Assembly: GCA_022705325.1 (NCBI GenBank)
Contig: JAKJER010000010.1
Location: 1 to 64,000 of the forward strand
DNA from: Planctomycetota bacterium
Lineage (GTDB): Bacteria > Planctomycetota > Phycisphaerae > SM23-33
Direction: 5' to 3'
DNA length: 64,000 nucleotides
Positions 32,279-40,630 of the stretch are shown here, piece after piece. The position numbers and the translations under genes are program-made. How positions within the stretch are numbered: the stretch's first letter is position 1; each line of letters starts with the position of its first letter. The notes under the pieces are model-generated. The model was not told the origin of the DNA. It did not search any database and saw nothing but the letters and a program-made list of their open reading frames with translations.

Positions 32279-34726
32279 TCATTTGATCTCCACCAAGGCC
32301 ACGTCTTCGCCGGCCAGCTCGATGGTGAGTTCCCGGCTGCGCCACTGGAGGGGCCGACCGGCAACGAGGTCCTTGTCGCCCGCCGGGGCCAGGCTTCCTT
32401 CAAGGCGGATGACCGCGGTGTGCTTGTTGGGCGAATCGTTGAAGATCGTCAGGTAGCCGACCTTGCCGGCCGGCCCGCCGCCCCACCGCTCCACGTACAC
32501 CTTCGCGTCGCTGCTGCGGGCCAGCGTGATCGGCTGCCAGGACGCCTCGGCCACTTGCCGGCACAGCGGGAGGTACTTCTTGAACAGCGGGCGGTCGCGG
32601 TCGTACAGCTCCTTGCGGGTGAAGTAGTGGCCCTGCGAGGCGTTGTGGCTGAAGTAGCCGGGGAACATCCCGTAGGCCAGGCAGCGCTTCATGAACCGCT
32701 GGGACAACTCGTAGGGGAACTTCTCGAACTCAGTGTTCATGAGGAAGCAGTAGGGCTTGGGCCCGCAGAGCACCCGGCGGTAGAGCAGGTCGGCGTCGCT
32801 CATGGGCCGCCATCGGCCGGACGGGTTCCAGTTGGTCTCGGTGCCCAGGACGTCCAGGTGCGGCACGAGCCAGCACAGGCGCGTGGGCGCGCCGTTGGCC
32901 ATCATCAGCTTGCCCATGCGGTGCACGTCGGCCGTCAGGCCCGCGACGTACTCCCAGGCGACCAGCCCGCGGAAGACGGCCGGGCGGAGCGAGGGGGAAT
33001 CGAACGTGAGCGGGCGGGCGGCCGTCGCGAAGTGGTCGCGGCGGAAGTCCAGCTCGCTGGTGACGTAGCCTTCGCTGGAGTCCACGTACTCGCCGTCCAG
33101 GTCGCCCTTGCGCTTGGGTCCGTAGAGCTGGTCGCGGATCGCAGGGTTCCACTTGTTCTTGAAGTCGGTGACCTCGCCGGCGACGGCGGGGCTGGAGTTC
33201 ATGGACCAGACGGCCCCGTTGCACCAGGGCGTGTCGAGCAGGCGGCAGACGAACCTGCCCTGCTCGTCGTGCATGCCGCTGGTCAGCAGGGCCTGCGCGC
33301 TGCGGTTGCCCTTTTCGGCCAGGGCCTTGGCGTGGGCGAGGGCGGCTTCATAGGTGCGGGGCATGTCTTTGGGCATAGACATCCACCAGGTCATCGGCTC
33401 GGTGTAGCGGAAGGTGATCATTCCGTGGGCGTCGTCCCAGGCGGTCTCGTTGTTGCCTTCTTTGAAGGCGAAGCCGAAATCTTCCCATCCTTCGACCTGG
33501 CTGATCTTCGCGAAGGGCATCCAGACGCCCTGGCGATCGACGCGCCGGCGGAAGTCGTCGGGGAATGCCGTGTACATGGCGGCCACCGCGCCGCGGAAGC
33601 CCCACTGACCGTCGAAGTCCAGCGAGGCAAAGGCCACCTCGGCGTGCGGCCGCTCCTTCGTCAGGCCCAGGTCGAAGGCGATGAACAGCTCGTTGAGAGC
33701 CGGGTTGAAGCCCGTGCGGAAGACGGCCGGGCGGGTCATGTCGAGGCAGACGGCGTGGCCGGGGACCGCCTGCTCCGCGGGCGCGGCGTTCGCGGCCCGG
33801 GCCACCGCGGCCAGCGGATACCAACCCAGCCGACCGTCACGTCCGGCCCGCGTGCGATGGGCCTGCTGATATTCGCGCGGCGCGACGGCCGGCTCGCTGC
33901 GCCGCGGGTCGATCAACCACTGCCACTGCGCGGGCGAAAGCCTGCGGGCGAAGACGAGCGTGACGGAGCGGTCCTTGCCGGTCGTGTCTTCCAGACGCGC
34001 GGCGTAATGGCGCCCGCCGGGGATCGCCCGCTCGGTCACCTGGAGCTTCATCCCGAGCGCCTGCCCCGAATCGAATCTCACGAAGTCGCTCTCCGCCGCC
34101 ACGTCGCGGACGCTGAACTCGTCGGCTGCCCCCGCTGCACCGCCCGCCTTGGGCACTTCGACGCCCACGCCGTCGAACATCGTCGCCCCGCCGCTCATCT
34201 CGACCTGTTGCAGGCGCACGCCGCGAAAGGCCGCCTTGCCTGTGCGGCCGCGCAGCAGGAGGTTGACGGCAGCGCTCTTGACGGGCTTGGCGGGGAAGAT
34301 CTTCACCACCGCCCTCTGCCAGTCGTGGCTGCCCACGTCGAACGCGGCGATCTGCCCCCACAGGGGCGTGCCGTCCTGGTAGCGCAGGTCCAGGTAGAGC
34401 GAGTAGCCGCTGTCGCGCGTGCCGCTGACGCGGTCGGCCCTGGACCACGCGACGGCAACGATGGGCAGCGGCTGCTTCTGGTCGAGCACGACGCTCTGGA
34501 CCAGTCCACTGTCGCCCTGGCCGGGGTTGTCGACGACGTAAGCGTCGCCTTCGCGAACGACCTTCCGCCCGCCGTGGGCCCGCCAGGCGTCGTCGCGCAG
34601 GAGATTGGTCCCTTCCTCGTCCAGGCGGACGACCTTTCGGGCGATCTCGTCCGCCCACGCGGGCAAGACGATCAGGCAGATCAGGCAGGACGTGAAGACG
34701 CATCGGGGGGCGCGTTGTCCAGACAT
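32279..34726 (-). CDS. Large secreted protein, glycoside-hydrolase-like (unassigned)
   Basis: An 815-residue protein with a signal peptide (RCVFTSCLICLIVLPAWA). The N-terminal third is beta-rich with a carbohydrate-binding flavour (GYSLYLDLRYQDGTPLWGQIAAFDVGSHDWQ). The rest looks like a hydrolase barrel: DFRRRVDRQGVWMPFAKISQV, EGWEDFGFAFKEGNNETAWDD, LDGEYVDSSEGYVTSELDFRRDHF and RLCWLVPHLDVLGTETNW, rich in acidic/aromatic residues. A C-terminal beta domain (GYLTIFNDSPNKHTAVIRLEG) closes it. I do not recognise a named family; E in GEYVDSSEGY is a possible catalytic position. The ATG 34726 has GAGGAG 7 nt upstream. It is divergent from the ceramidase-like gene. Confidence 0.65.
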   Translation of the reverse strand: MSGQRAPRCVFTSCLICLIVLPAWADEIARKVVRLDEEGTNLLRDDAWRAHGGRKVVREGDAYVVDNPGQGDSGLVQSVVLDQKQPLPIVAVAWSRADRVSGTRDSGYSLYLDLRYQDGTPLWGQIAAFDVGSHDWQRAVVKIFPAKPVKSAAVNLLLRGRTGKAAFRGVRLQQVEMSGGATMFDGVGVEVPKAGGAAGAADEFSVRDVAAESDFVRFDSGQALGMKLQVTERAIPGGRHYAARLEDTTGKDRSVTLVFARRLSPAQWQWLIDPRRSEPAVAPREYQQAHRTRAGRDGRLGWYPLAAVARAANAAPAEQAVPGHAVCLDMTRPAVFRTGFNPALNELFIAFDLGLTKERPHAEVAFASLDFDGQWGFRGAVAAMYTAFPDDFRRRVDRQGVWMPFAKISQVEGWEDFGFAFKEGNNETAWDDAHGMITFRYTEPMTWWMSMPKDMPRTYEAALAHAKALAEKGNRSAQALLTSGMHDEQGRFVCRLLDTPWCNGAVWSMNSSPAVAGEVTDFKNKWNPAIRDQLYGPKRKGDLDGEYVDSSEGYVTSELDFRRDHFATAARPLTFDSPSLRPAVFRGLVAWEYVAGLTADVHRMGKLMMANGAPTRLCWLVPHLDVLGTETNWNPSGRWRPMSDADLLYRRVLCGPKPYCFLMNTEFEKFPYELSQRFMKRCLAYGMFPGYFSHNASQGHYFTRKELYDRDRPLFKKYLPLCRQVAEASWQPITLARSSDAKVYVERWGGGPAGKVGYLTIFNDSPNKHTAVIRLEGSLAPAGDKDLVAGRPLQWRSRELTIELAGEDVALVEIK

Positions 34727-34889
34727 AGGCAGACTCCTCAGCGGGACATGGTATCGCGCGGCCGCGCGCGCGGGCAAGAGCCGTATCGCCTCGCTGCAAT
34801 CCCGCCGGAACGGGCGGAGTTATGGAAGGTGTGGGATGCGCGTCCCATGCTTGCCGTGTTTCATGTACCTCGCATCCAGGAGAGCCCGA

Positions 34890-36320
34890 ATGAAACGCAC
34901 GTCTTTTCTCCTCGTAGCCGGCCTGTGCCTGGGCTGGTGCCATGGGCAAGGCTTCGCCGCCGAGCCCGCCCTGCGGGCCGGTGCGGCGGCTGTGGACATC
35001 ACCCCTGTGGAATTCCCGCTGAACATGCCCGGCGGGTTCAACGCGAACATGTCCGAGTCCGCTCATGACCCGCTGCACGCACGGGCCCTGGTGCTGGACG
35101 ACGGAACGACGCAGGCGGCCGTCGTCGTGGTGGACAACCTGGGCGTGGGCCCGGAGACCTGTGACGAGGCCCGTGCTGCCGCCTCCGCCAAGTGCGGCCT
35201 GGCGCCGGACAAGATCATGATCTTCGCGACGCACACGCACAGCGCGCCGAGTTCCGGGCCCGGGGGAGGCAGCGGACCGCAGGCGGCGTTTCACAAGCGT
35301 CTGGTCGAGGGCATCGCCGAGGCCATCGTCCGCGCCCACGGGGCGCTTCGCCCGGCCGGCGTGGGCGCGGCCACGCACGCCCTGCCGGAGGAGGTCTTCA
35401 ACCGTCGCTGGTATCTCAAGCCCGGCAAGATGCCGCTCAACCCGTTCGGCCAGATGGACCAGGTGAAGATGAATCCCTCCACGAGCCCCGAGGTGCTGGA
35501 CCGCCCGGCCGGGCCGACCGATCCCGACGTGACGGTGCTGTCGGTGCAGGACGCCAAGACGCGCAAGCCGCTGGCCCTGCTGGCGAGCTACTCGCTGCAT
35601 TACGTGGGGCACACGCCGCGCGGGCAGGTCTCGGCGGATTACTTCGGCGAGTTCTGCCGGCTCATGCCGTCGCGGCTGCGGGGAGGCGAGGACTTCGTGG
35701 CCATGCTGGCCAACGGCACGTCGGGCGACATCAACAACATTCCCTTCCTGGTCACCCGTCCGCCGCGCGAGCCCTTCGAGCAGATCCGGATCGTGGCGGG
35801 CAAGACGGCCGACGCCGCCTGGTTCGCCTGGCGGAAGATCGAGCGCCACGAGACGAAGGCCCGCGTGGCCATGCGCCAGCGGATGGTGACGCTGAAGCTG
35901 CGCCGCCCGACGGCCGAGCAGATCGCGGCAGCCAAGGCCGTACTGGCGGTCAAGGACGAGGCCGAAAAGGCCAAGCTGCCCCGCCTGGCGGACAACTACG
36001 CCCGGCGGACGCTGGGGCTGGCCGAGGCGGGCGAAAGCGTCACCGTGCCGCTCCAGGTGCTGCGCGTGGGCGAGTTGGGCATCTGCGCCATTCCCTTCGA
36101 GGTGTTCGCGGAGATCGGGCTGGAGATCAAGAAACGCAGCCCCCTGCCGCGGACGGTGGTGATCGAACTGGGCAACGGCTGTTTCGGCTACCTCCCCACG
36201 CCCGAGCAGCACAGGCTGGGCGGATACGAGACTTGGCTGGGCACCAACAGGGTGCAGAAGGACGCGTCGGTGATCCTGACCACGAACCTGCTGGAGATGC
36301 TGGCGGAACTGGCGAGGTAA
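34890..36320 (+). CDS. Neutral/alkaline ceramidase-like secreted hydrolase
   Basis: A 476-residue protein with signal peptide (MKRTSFLLVAGLCLGWCHGQGFAA), then the family opening LRAGAAAVDITPVEFPLNMPGGF and the metal/catalytic segment ATHTHSAPSSGPGGGSG, matching the THTHS motif of neutral/alkaline non-lysosomal ceramidases. SLHYVGHTPRGQVSADYFGEF and LANGTSGDINN are further family signatures. Planctomycetes carry many such proteins whose true substrates are unknown; they may cleave amides of lipids or sugars. The ATG 34890 follows AGGAG. It is divergent from the large hydrolase-like gene across 163 bp, so the two may share control. Confidence 0.85.
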   Translation: MKRTSFLLVAGLCLGWCHGQGFAAEPALRAGAAAVDITPVEFPLNMPGGFNANMSESAHDPLHARALVLDDGTTQAAVVVVDNLGVGPETCDEARAAASAKCGLAPDKIMIFATHTHSAPSSGPGGGSGPQAAFHKRLVEGIAEAIVRAHGALRPAGVGAATHALPEEVFNRRWYLKPGKMPLNPFGQMDQVKMNPSTSPEVLDRPAGPTDPDVTVLSVQDAKTRKPLALLASYSLHYVGHTPRGQVSADYFGEFCRLMPSRLRGGEDFVAMLANGTSGDINNIPFLVTRPPREPFEQIRIVAGKTADAAWFAWRKIERHETKARVAMRQRMVTLKLRRPTAEQIAAAKAVLAVKDEAEKAKLPRLADNYARRTLGLAEAGESVTVPLQVLRVGELGICAIPFEVFAEIGLEIKKRSPLPRTVVIELGNGCFGYLPTPEQHRLGGYETWLGTNRVQKDASVILTTNLLEMLAELAR

Positions 36321-36365
36321 CCTGAAGACGACGTCGGGCCGGGGTCGTCATGCTCCCTGCCTGAT

Positions 36366-37850
36366 TCAGTTGGCCTTCGATCTGTGGATCGGACTGCCGA
36401 CCACGTACACGGGGGAGTCCTTCTGGAAGAGCGTGCCGTCTTCTTCGAGAACGAGCATCTCGTGCGACCCGTCACCATACATGTCGGCCGGCGCGAGTGC
36501 GGCCGGGCTGGCGCGGCGCATCTTTCCGTTCCTGCCGGGCACGTCGAGTTTGCCTTCGGTGTTAAAGAGAAAGGCGCCGTGCCCGCGCCCGACCAGTTCG
36601 AGATTGTTCGGGCCGCCGCGCCTGGTGACGACCAGGAGATCGAGGTTGCCGTCGCCGCCGTTGCGGTCCCAGGCGACGGAGGCCAGGAAATCGTTCATCG
36701 GGAAGAACCGCGGCTTGTTCCTGTATGTCGGCTGATCGCTGCCGGTGAGGCGGGCGTAGTCGGCGGCCTCGCCGGCCATGGAATACCGCGTCAGGCCGTC
36801 GGCGCGGATGACCATGACGTGCGGCGTGTTGTCGTCGCCCCAGTCGCCGACGTGGGCGGCAAGGACTTTGTCGCCGCCTCTCCAGAGGGTCCTGGAGGCG
36901 TCTTGGGGCCAGGCGGCGTCGCCGCCTGGATTGAGCCAGACGGTCAGCGATCCGCGGGAGGCAAGCACGATCGCGTCGGGTTTCCGGTCGTTATTGGCGT
37001 CCATCAGCGCGACGTCGAGGACGTCCAGACCCTTAAGATCGATGCCGGCCCTGGAGGGCGCAAAACCCAAGCCGGTGTTCAGGTACAGTTGGTTCAGCAG
37101 CAGGTCGGGCCGGCCGTCGGCGTTGACGTCGGCGAAGGCGACGCGGTTGGCCTTCGCCCCGGCCAGACCGGAGCCGGCGGTGGCGTCCAGAAAGGGCTTG
37201 CACGGGCCCGTGCCCTTATAGAACCGCACGCTCCCGTCGGTAAGCACGAGAACCAGGTCGGCCTTGCGATCGCCGTCGACATCCGCCGAAGCCATGGCGA
37301 CGGCTTTCACGTCGAGCGTCTGGAGCGTGAAGTCCTCAGCCCAGGTGTGGTGCATCACCGCGTCGACCATCGGCGCCTGGCCGGCGCGAATCTTCATCAG
37401 CGCCCGAATGAGCGAAGGCGTAGTGCCCGGAAAGCTGGCCGTGGCGGCATTGAAGGGCCCTGTCAGGGTCCAGTCCTTGCCCGTCGGCTGGGCCTGATAC
37501 CACGTGTCGCCGACGTGCACGGCTCCGCCTCGCTTGGCTACGAAGATGACGGCTGGCACTCCCGGTGACAGGCCGGGCGGCAGGCTGGCGTCACCCTTGA
37601 AGTTGAGCGTCAGCGTGCGATCGCGTCGTCGCAGCACCTTCCTGCCCATCTCCTCCAGGGTGACCGTCTCGACCAACTGGACGACGCCGGCCCTGGCGCC
37701 GACCGAACCGACGCGGCTGACAAGGATCTCGGTAGCCAGCTTGTAGATCTGGGGCAGCGGCAGATCGACGCGGATGACGCCGGGCGCGGGCACCGCCAGC
37801 GCGACCACGACGCACGTGAACGCAACCCGCGCAAGACGTTTCGCCTTCAT
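36366..37850 (-). CDS. Secreted FG-GAP/VCBS-repeat protein
   Basis: A 494-residue exported protein: signal peptide (MKAKRLARVAFTCVVVALAVPAPG), an N-terminal region with LPQIYKLATEILVSRV, then VCBS/FG-GAP-like propeller repeats with calcium-binding loops: ADVDGDRKADLVLVLTDG, ADVNADGRPDLLLNQLYLN, MDANNDRKPDAIVLAS, RNGGDGNLDLLVVTRR and ADMYGDGSHEMLVLEEDG. Such repeats mediate protein or glycan contacts at the cell surface. The start overlaps the stop of the upstream esterase (ATGA), so the two are translated together. Partner and substrate are unknown. Confidence 0.82.
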   Translation of the reverse strand: MKAKRLARVAFTCVVVALAVPAPGVIRVDLPLPQIYKLATEILVSRVGSVGARAGVVQLVETVTLEEMGRKVLRRRDRTLTLNFKGDASLPPGLSPGVPAVIFVAKRGGAVHVGDTWYQAQPTGKDWTLTGPFNAATASFPGTTPSLIRALMKIRAGQAPMVDAVMHHTWAEDFTLQTLDVKAVAMASADVDGDRKADLVLVLTDGSVRFYKGTGPCKPFLDATAGSGLAGAKANRVAFADVNADGRPDLLLNQLYLNTGLGFAPSRAGIDLKGLDVLDVALMDANNDRKPDAIVLASRGSLTVWLNPGGDAAWPQDASRTLWRGGDKVLAAHVGDWGDDNTPHVMVIRADGLTRYSMAGEAADYARLTGSDQPTYRNKPRFFPMNDFLASVAWDRNGGDGNLDLLVVTRRGGPNNLELVGRGHGAFLFNTEGKLDVPGRNGKMRRASPAALAPADMYGDGSHEMLVLEEDGTLFQKDSPVYVVGSPIHRSKAN

Positions 37851-38719
37851 GGTGACTCCTTCGCCCGCTTGCTGAAGAACCATTCGACAAGGTCCGCTTC
37901 CGTCAGGCCGTTGTCCCACGCCGAGTTGTGGTTGCCGCCCTTGTACTCGTAGTACCGCAGACGGTCGTCGGGGCTGGCTTTGCGGAGGGCTCTGGCGTCG
38001 TCCTTCACCACCGGTTCCTGGCCCCTGGCTTTCATCAGCGCATCGAACATCTCGCGCGAACCCCTGGGCGGCACGATTCGATCGTTTTCGCCGTGTGTCA
38101 CCCAGATCGCCGTATGCTTGAGGCTGTCGGCCTTCGAGGGGTCGCCCCCGCCGCAGATCGGCATGGCGGCCGCGAACTTGCCCGGGTAGCGCTGGATCAA
38201 GTCCCAGGTGCCGTAGCCTCCCATCGACGCCCCGAACACGTAGAGGCGGTCCGTGTCGATGCCCTTCTCGGCCACGATCTTGTCCAGCAGTTCCACGACA
38301 GCCGCGATGGACTTCGACGGCTGTTCGGGCATCTTGTGGCTGGCCGTCCCGGGCCCGCGAGGGCTCACCCAGTTTTCGCCCCGCACCGCGACCGGCCGCA
38401 GGACATAGCACGGGTGATCCTTCTGCTGCTGGTCCTTGTAGAACGCATCCTGCACAATCTCCGGGCCGCCGACCCCGTTGGCCTTGACGCCGCCGTGCAG
38501 CCAGAGGACCAGCGGGAGTCTCCTGCCTCCCTCGGCCGCCCTGGGCGCAAAGAGATAGTAGTTGATCTGCGTTCCGGCCTTGTCCGCGAACGAGGTCATC
38601 TGGCCCCATTGCCCGTACCGGAAGCTTCTGGCGGGTCTGCCGGCGGCGCCGCACGTCGTCCATATCACCACGCCCGCCAGGGCCGGGACCAGTGAAACCC
38701 ACTTCCGGAACATGTTCAC
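37847..38719 (-). CDS. Secreted alpha/beta-hydrolase (PHB-depolymerase/feruloyl-esterase-like)
   Basis: A 290-residue hydrolase with a signal peptide (VSLVPALAGVVIWTTCGAAG), the oxyanion motif LVLWLHGGVKANG, nucleophile GASMGGYGTWDLIQRYPGKFAAAMPICGG, acid residue in THGENDRIVP and histidine in YKGGNHNSAWDN. The fold matches the LpqC/polyhydroxybutyrate-depolymerase type esterases that release ester-linked groups from polymers. It is translationally coupled to the downstream VCBS-repeat gene, suggesting a joint surface role in polymer breakdown. A second in-frame ATG two codons in (38713) is an equally possible start. Confidence 0.85.
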   Translation of the reverse strand: MNMFRKWVSLVPALAGVVIWTTCGAAGRPARSFRYGQWGQMTSFADKAGTQINYYLFAPRAAEGGRRLPLVLWLHGGVKANGVGGPEIVQDAFYKDQQQKDHPCYVLRPVAVRGENWVSPRGPGTASHKMPEQPSKSIAAVVELLDKIVAEKGIDTDRLYVFGASMGGYGTWDLIQRYPGKFAAAMPICGGGDPSKADSLKHTAIWVTHGENDRIVPPRGSREMFDALMKARGQEPVVKDDARALRKASPDDRLRYYEYKGGNHNSAWDNGLTEADLVEWFFSKRAKESP

Positions 38720-38761
38720 TCCGTGCGCGGTCCGCGAACACTTCGTTCTGCCGGCCGCGTC

Positions 38762-40630
38762 TTACTTTGCCAGGTCAAAGACCACGCTGTAGGCCTCGCC
38801 GTCGAACTCGGTGGACACGCGGTAGCCGGAGTTGTGGAAGACGGCGAGCATGGGCTTGTTGGCGGGCAGGACCTTGGCGAAGAAGCGTTTGACGCCGCGT
38901 TTGGCCGCCACCTGGGCGAGGTATTCCAACAGGTGCGTGCCCATGCCCTTCTTCTGCCAGTCGTCCTGGACGATGAAGGCGACCTCGGCGATCTGGGTCT
39001 GGGGGTCGAGGAAGTACTGGGCGATGGCGACGATGTCGTCGCCGGCGGGGCTGGGGACCACGCCGACCATGGCCAGGTCGTTGCGGTAGTCGATGTTGAC
39101 GACCTTCTGCACCTCGCGATGCGGGAAGGTCATGGTGTGAGTGAAGTATCGCGAGCGCACCGACGAGGGGGACAGCGAGTAGAACATCTCCGACAAGGCC
39201 AACTCGTCGGTCGGTTTGACCGGGCGGAAGAACACCTGCGTGCCGTCGGTGAGCGTCTCGTAATGCTCCAGTTCCTCGGGATATTTCACCTGCTCCCAGG
39301 CCAGCTCGATCTGGTCTTCCGGGACGTAGCGGTGCGACTTGGCCGCCTCCAGGAGCATGCCGCGGAATTTGGGATGGGCGATGTTGATCAGCGAGAGGAC
39401 CCGCTCGCGGATGCTCTTGCCGTGGAGGTAGGCGATGCCGAACTCGGTGACCACGTAGTGCACGTCGCCTCGGGTGGTGACCACGCCGGCGCCCTCGGTG
39501 AGGTGCGGCACGATGCGCGAGACGGTCTCCTGCCTGGCGGTCGAGGGCATGGTGATGATGGCCTTGCCTTCGCGGCTGCGCGCCGAGCCGCGGATGAAGT
39601 CCACCTGCCCGCCGATGCCGCTGTAGAACTGGTAGCCGATGGAGTCGGCGCAGACCTGCCCGGTGAGGTCGATCTCGAGCCCGACGTTGACGCCGACCAT
39701 CTTGTCGTGCTGGCTGATCACGTAGGGGTCGTTGACGTACTCGGTGGGGCGGAACTCGAAGAAGGGGTTGTTGTCGATGTAGTCGTAGAGCCGCTGGCTG
39801 CCCATGCAGAAGCTGGCTACGACCTTGTTGCGGTTGATGGTCTTGCGCGAGCAGGTGATGGCGCCGCACTCGATGAGGTCGATGATCCAGTCGCCGAACA
39901 TCTCGGTATGGACGCCGAGTTCCTTCTTGTTCTTGAGGAATTCGGCCATCGCCTGGGGGATTCGCCCGATGCCCAGCTCGATGGTGCTGCCGTCGTCGAC
40001 GAGTCGCGCGAGGTTCTGCCCGATGCGGCGGAGGGTCTCGTCGGTGGCGGGGACGGGGACGGCTCGGATGTCCTCGTCGAAGGGCACGAGCACGTCGAGC
40101 TGGTTGACGTGGATGAACGAGTCGCCCATGGTGCGCGGCATGCGCTGGTTGACCTGCGCGATTACGTAGCGGGCATTGGCGCAGGCGGCCTTGACGATGT
40201 CGACCGAGACGCCGAAGCTGCACAGCCCGCCGGCATTGGGCGGGGAGACGCCGATGAGCGCGACGTCGATGGGGATGCGCCCGGACTCGAACTGGCGGGG
40301 GATGTCGCTCAGGAAGATGGGCGTGTAGTCCCCGACGCCCTCTTCCAGGGCGTGGCGGACGTTGTCGGCGACGAAGAAGCTGTTGGTCTTGAAGCGGTCG
40401 CGGAACTGGCGGTGGGCGTAGGGCGCCTCCCCCACCGTCAGCAGGTGGATGATATGGGCGTCGTAGATGTGACGCGAATGCAGCACCAGGGCGTGGACCA
40501 GATGCTGGGGCTGTCCGCAGCCGGTGCCGATGAAGACGGAGTTGCCCGGCTTGATGAGCTTCATGGCGTCGGCGGCCGTGCCCAGGCGCGAAGCGTACTT
40601 CTGTTTCCAGTCAAAGTCTTGGGTAGTCAT
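38762..40630 (-). CDS. Acetyl-CoA hydrolase/CoA-transferase fused to GNAT acetyltransferase
   Basis: A 622-residue two-domain protein. Residues about 1-435 are a class I-like CoA-transferase of the acetyl-CoA hydrolase/4-hydroxybutyrate CoA-transferase family (KPGNSVFIGTGCGQPQHLV, DDGSTIELGIGRIPQAM, HTEMFGDWIIDLIECGAITCSRK, GIGGQVDFIRGSARS). Residues about 455-622 are a GNAT domain with acetyl-CoA motif A VQDDWQKKGMGTHLLEYL and YFLDPQTQIAEVAFIV. In Pat/Pka proteins the GNAT is joined to an ADP-forming acetyl-CoA synthetase instead. Its start overlaps the stop of that synthetase gene (ATGA). It probably interconverts acyl-CoAs while acetylating lysines, but this is inferred. Confidence 0.9.
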   Translation of the reverse strand: MTTQDFDWKQKYASRLGTAADAMKLIKPGNSVFIGTGCGQPQHLVHALVLHSRHIYDAHIIHLLTVGEAPYAHRQFRDRFKTNSFFVADNVRHALEEGVGDYTPIFLSDIPRQFESGRIPIDVALIGVSPPNAGGLCSFGVSVDIVKAACANARYVIAQVNQRMPRTMGDSFIHVNQLDVLVPFDEDIRAVPVPATDETLRRIGQNLARLVDDGSTIELGIGRIPQAMAEFLKNKKELGVHTEMFGDWIIDLIECGAITCSRKTINRNKVVASFCMGSQRLYDYIDNNPFFEFRPTEYVNDPYVISQHDKMVGVNVGLEIDLTGQVCADSIGYQFYSGIGGQVDFIRGSARSREGKAIITMPSTARQETVSRIVPHLTEGAGVVTTRGDVHYVVTEFGIAYLHGKSIRERVLSLINIAHPKFRGMLLEAAKSHRYVPEDQIELAWEQVKYPEELEHYETLTDGTQVFFRPVKPTDELALSEMFYSLSPSSVRSRYFTHTMTFPHREVQKVVNIDYRNDLAMVGVVPSPAGDDIVAIAQYFLDPQTQIAEVAFIVQDDWQKKGMGTHLLEYLAQVAAKRGVKRFFAKVLPANKPMLAVFHNSGYRVSTEFDGEAYSVVFDLAK

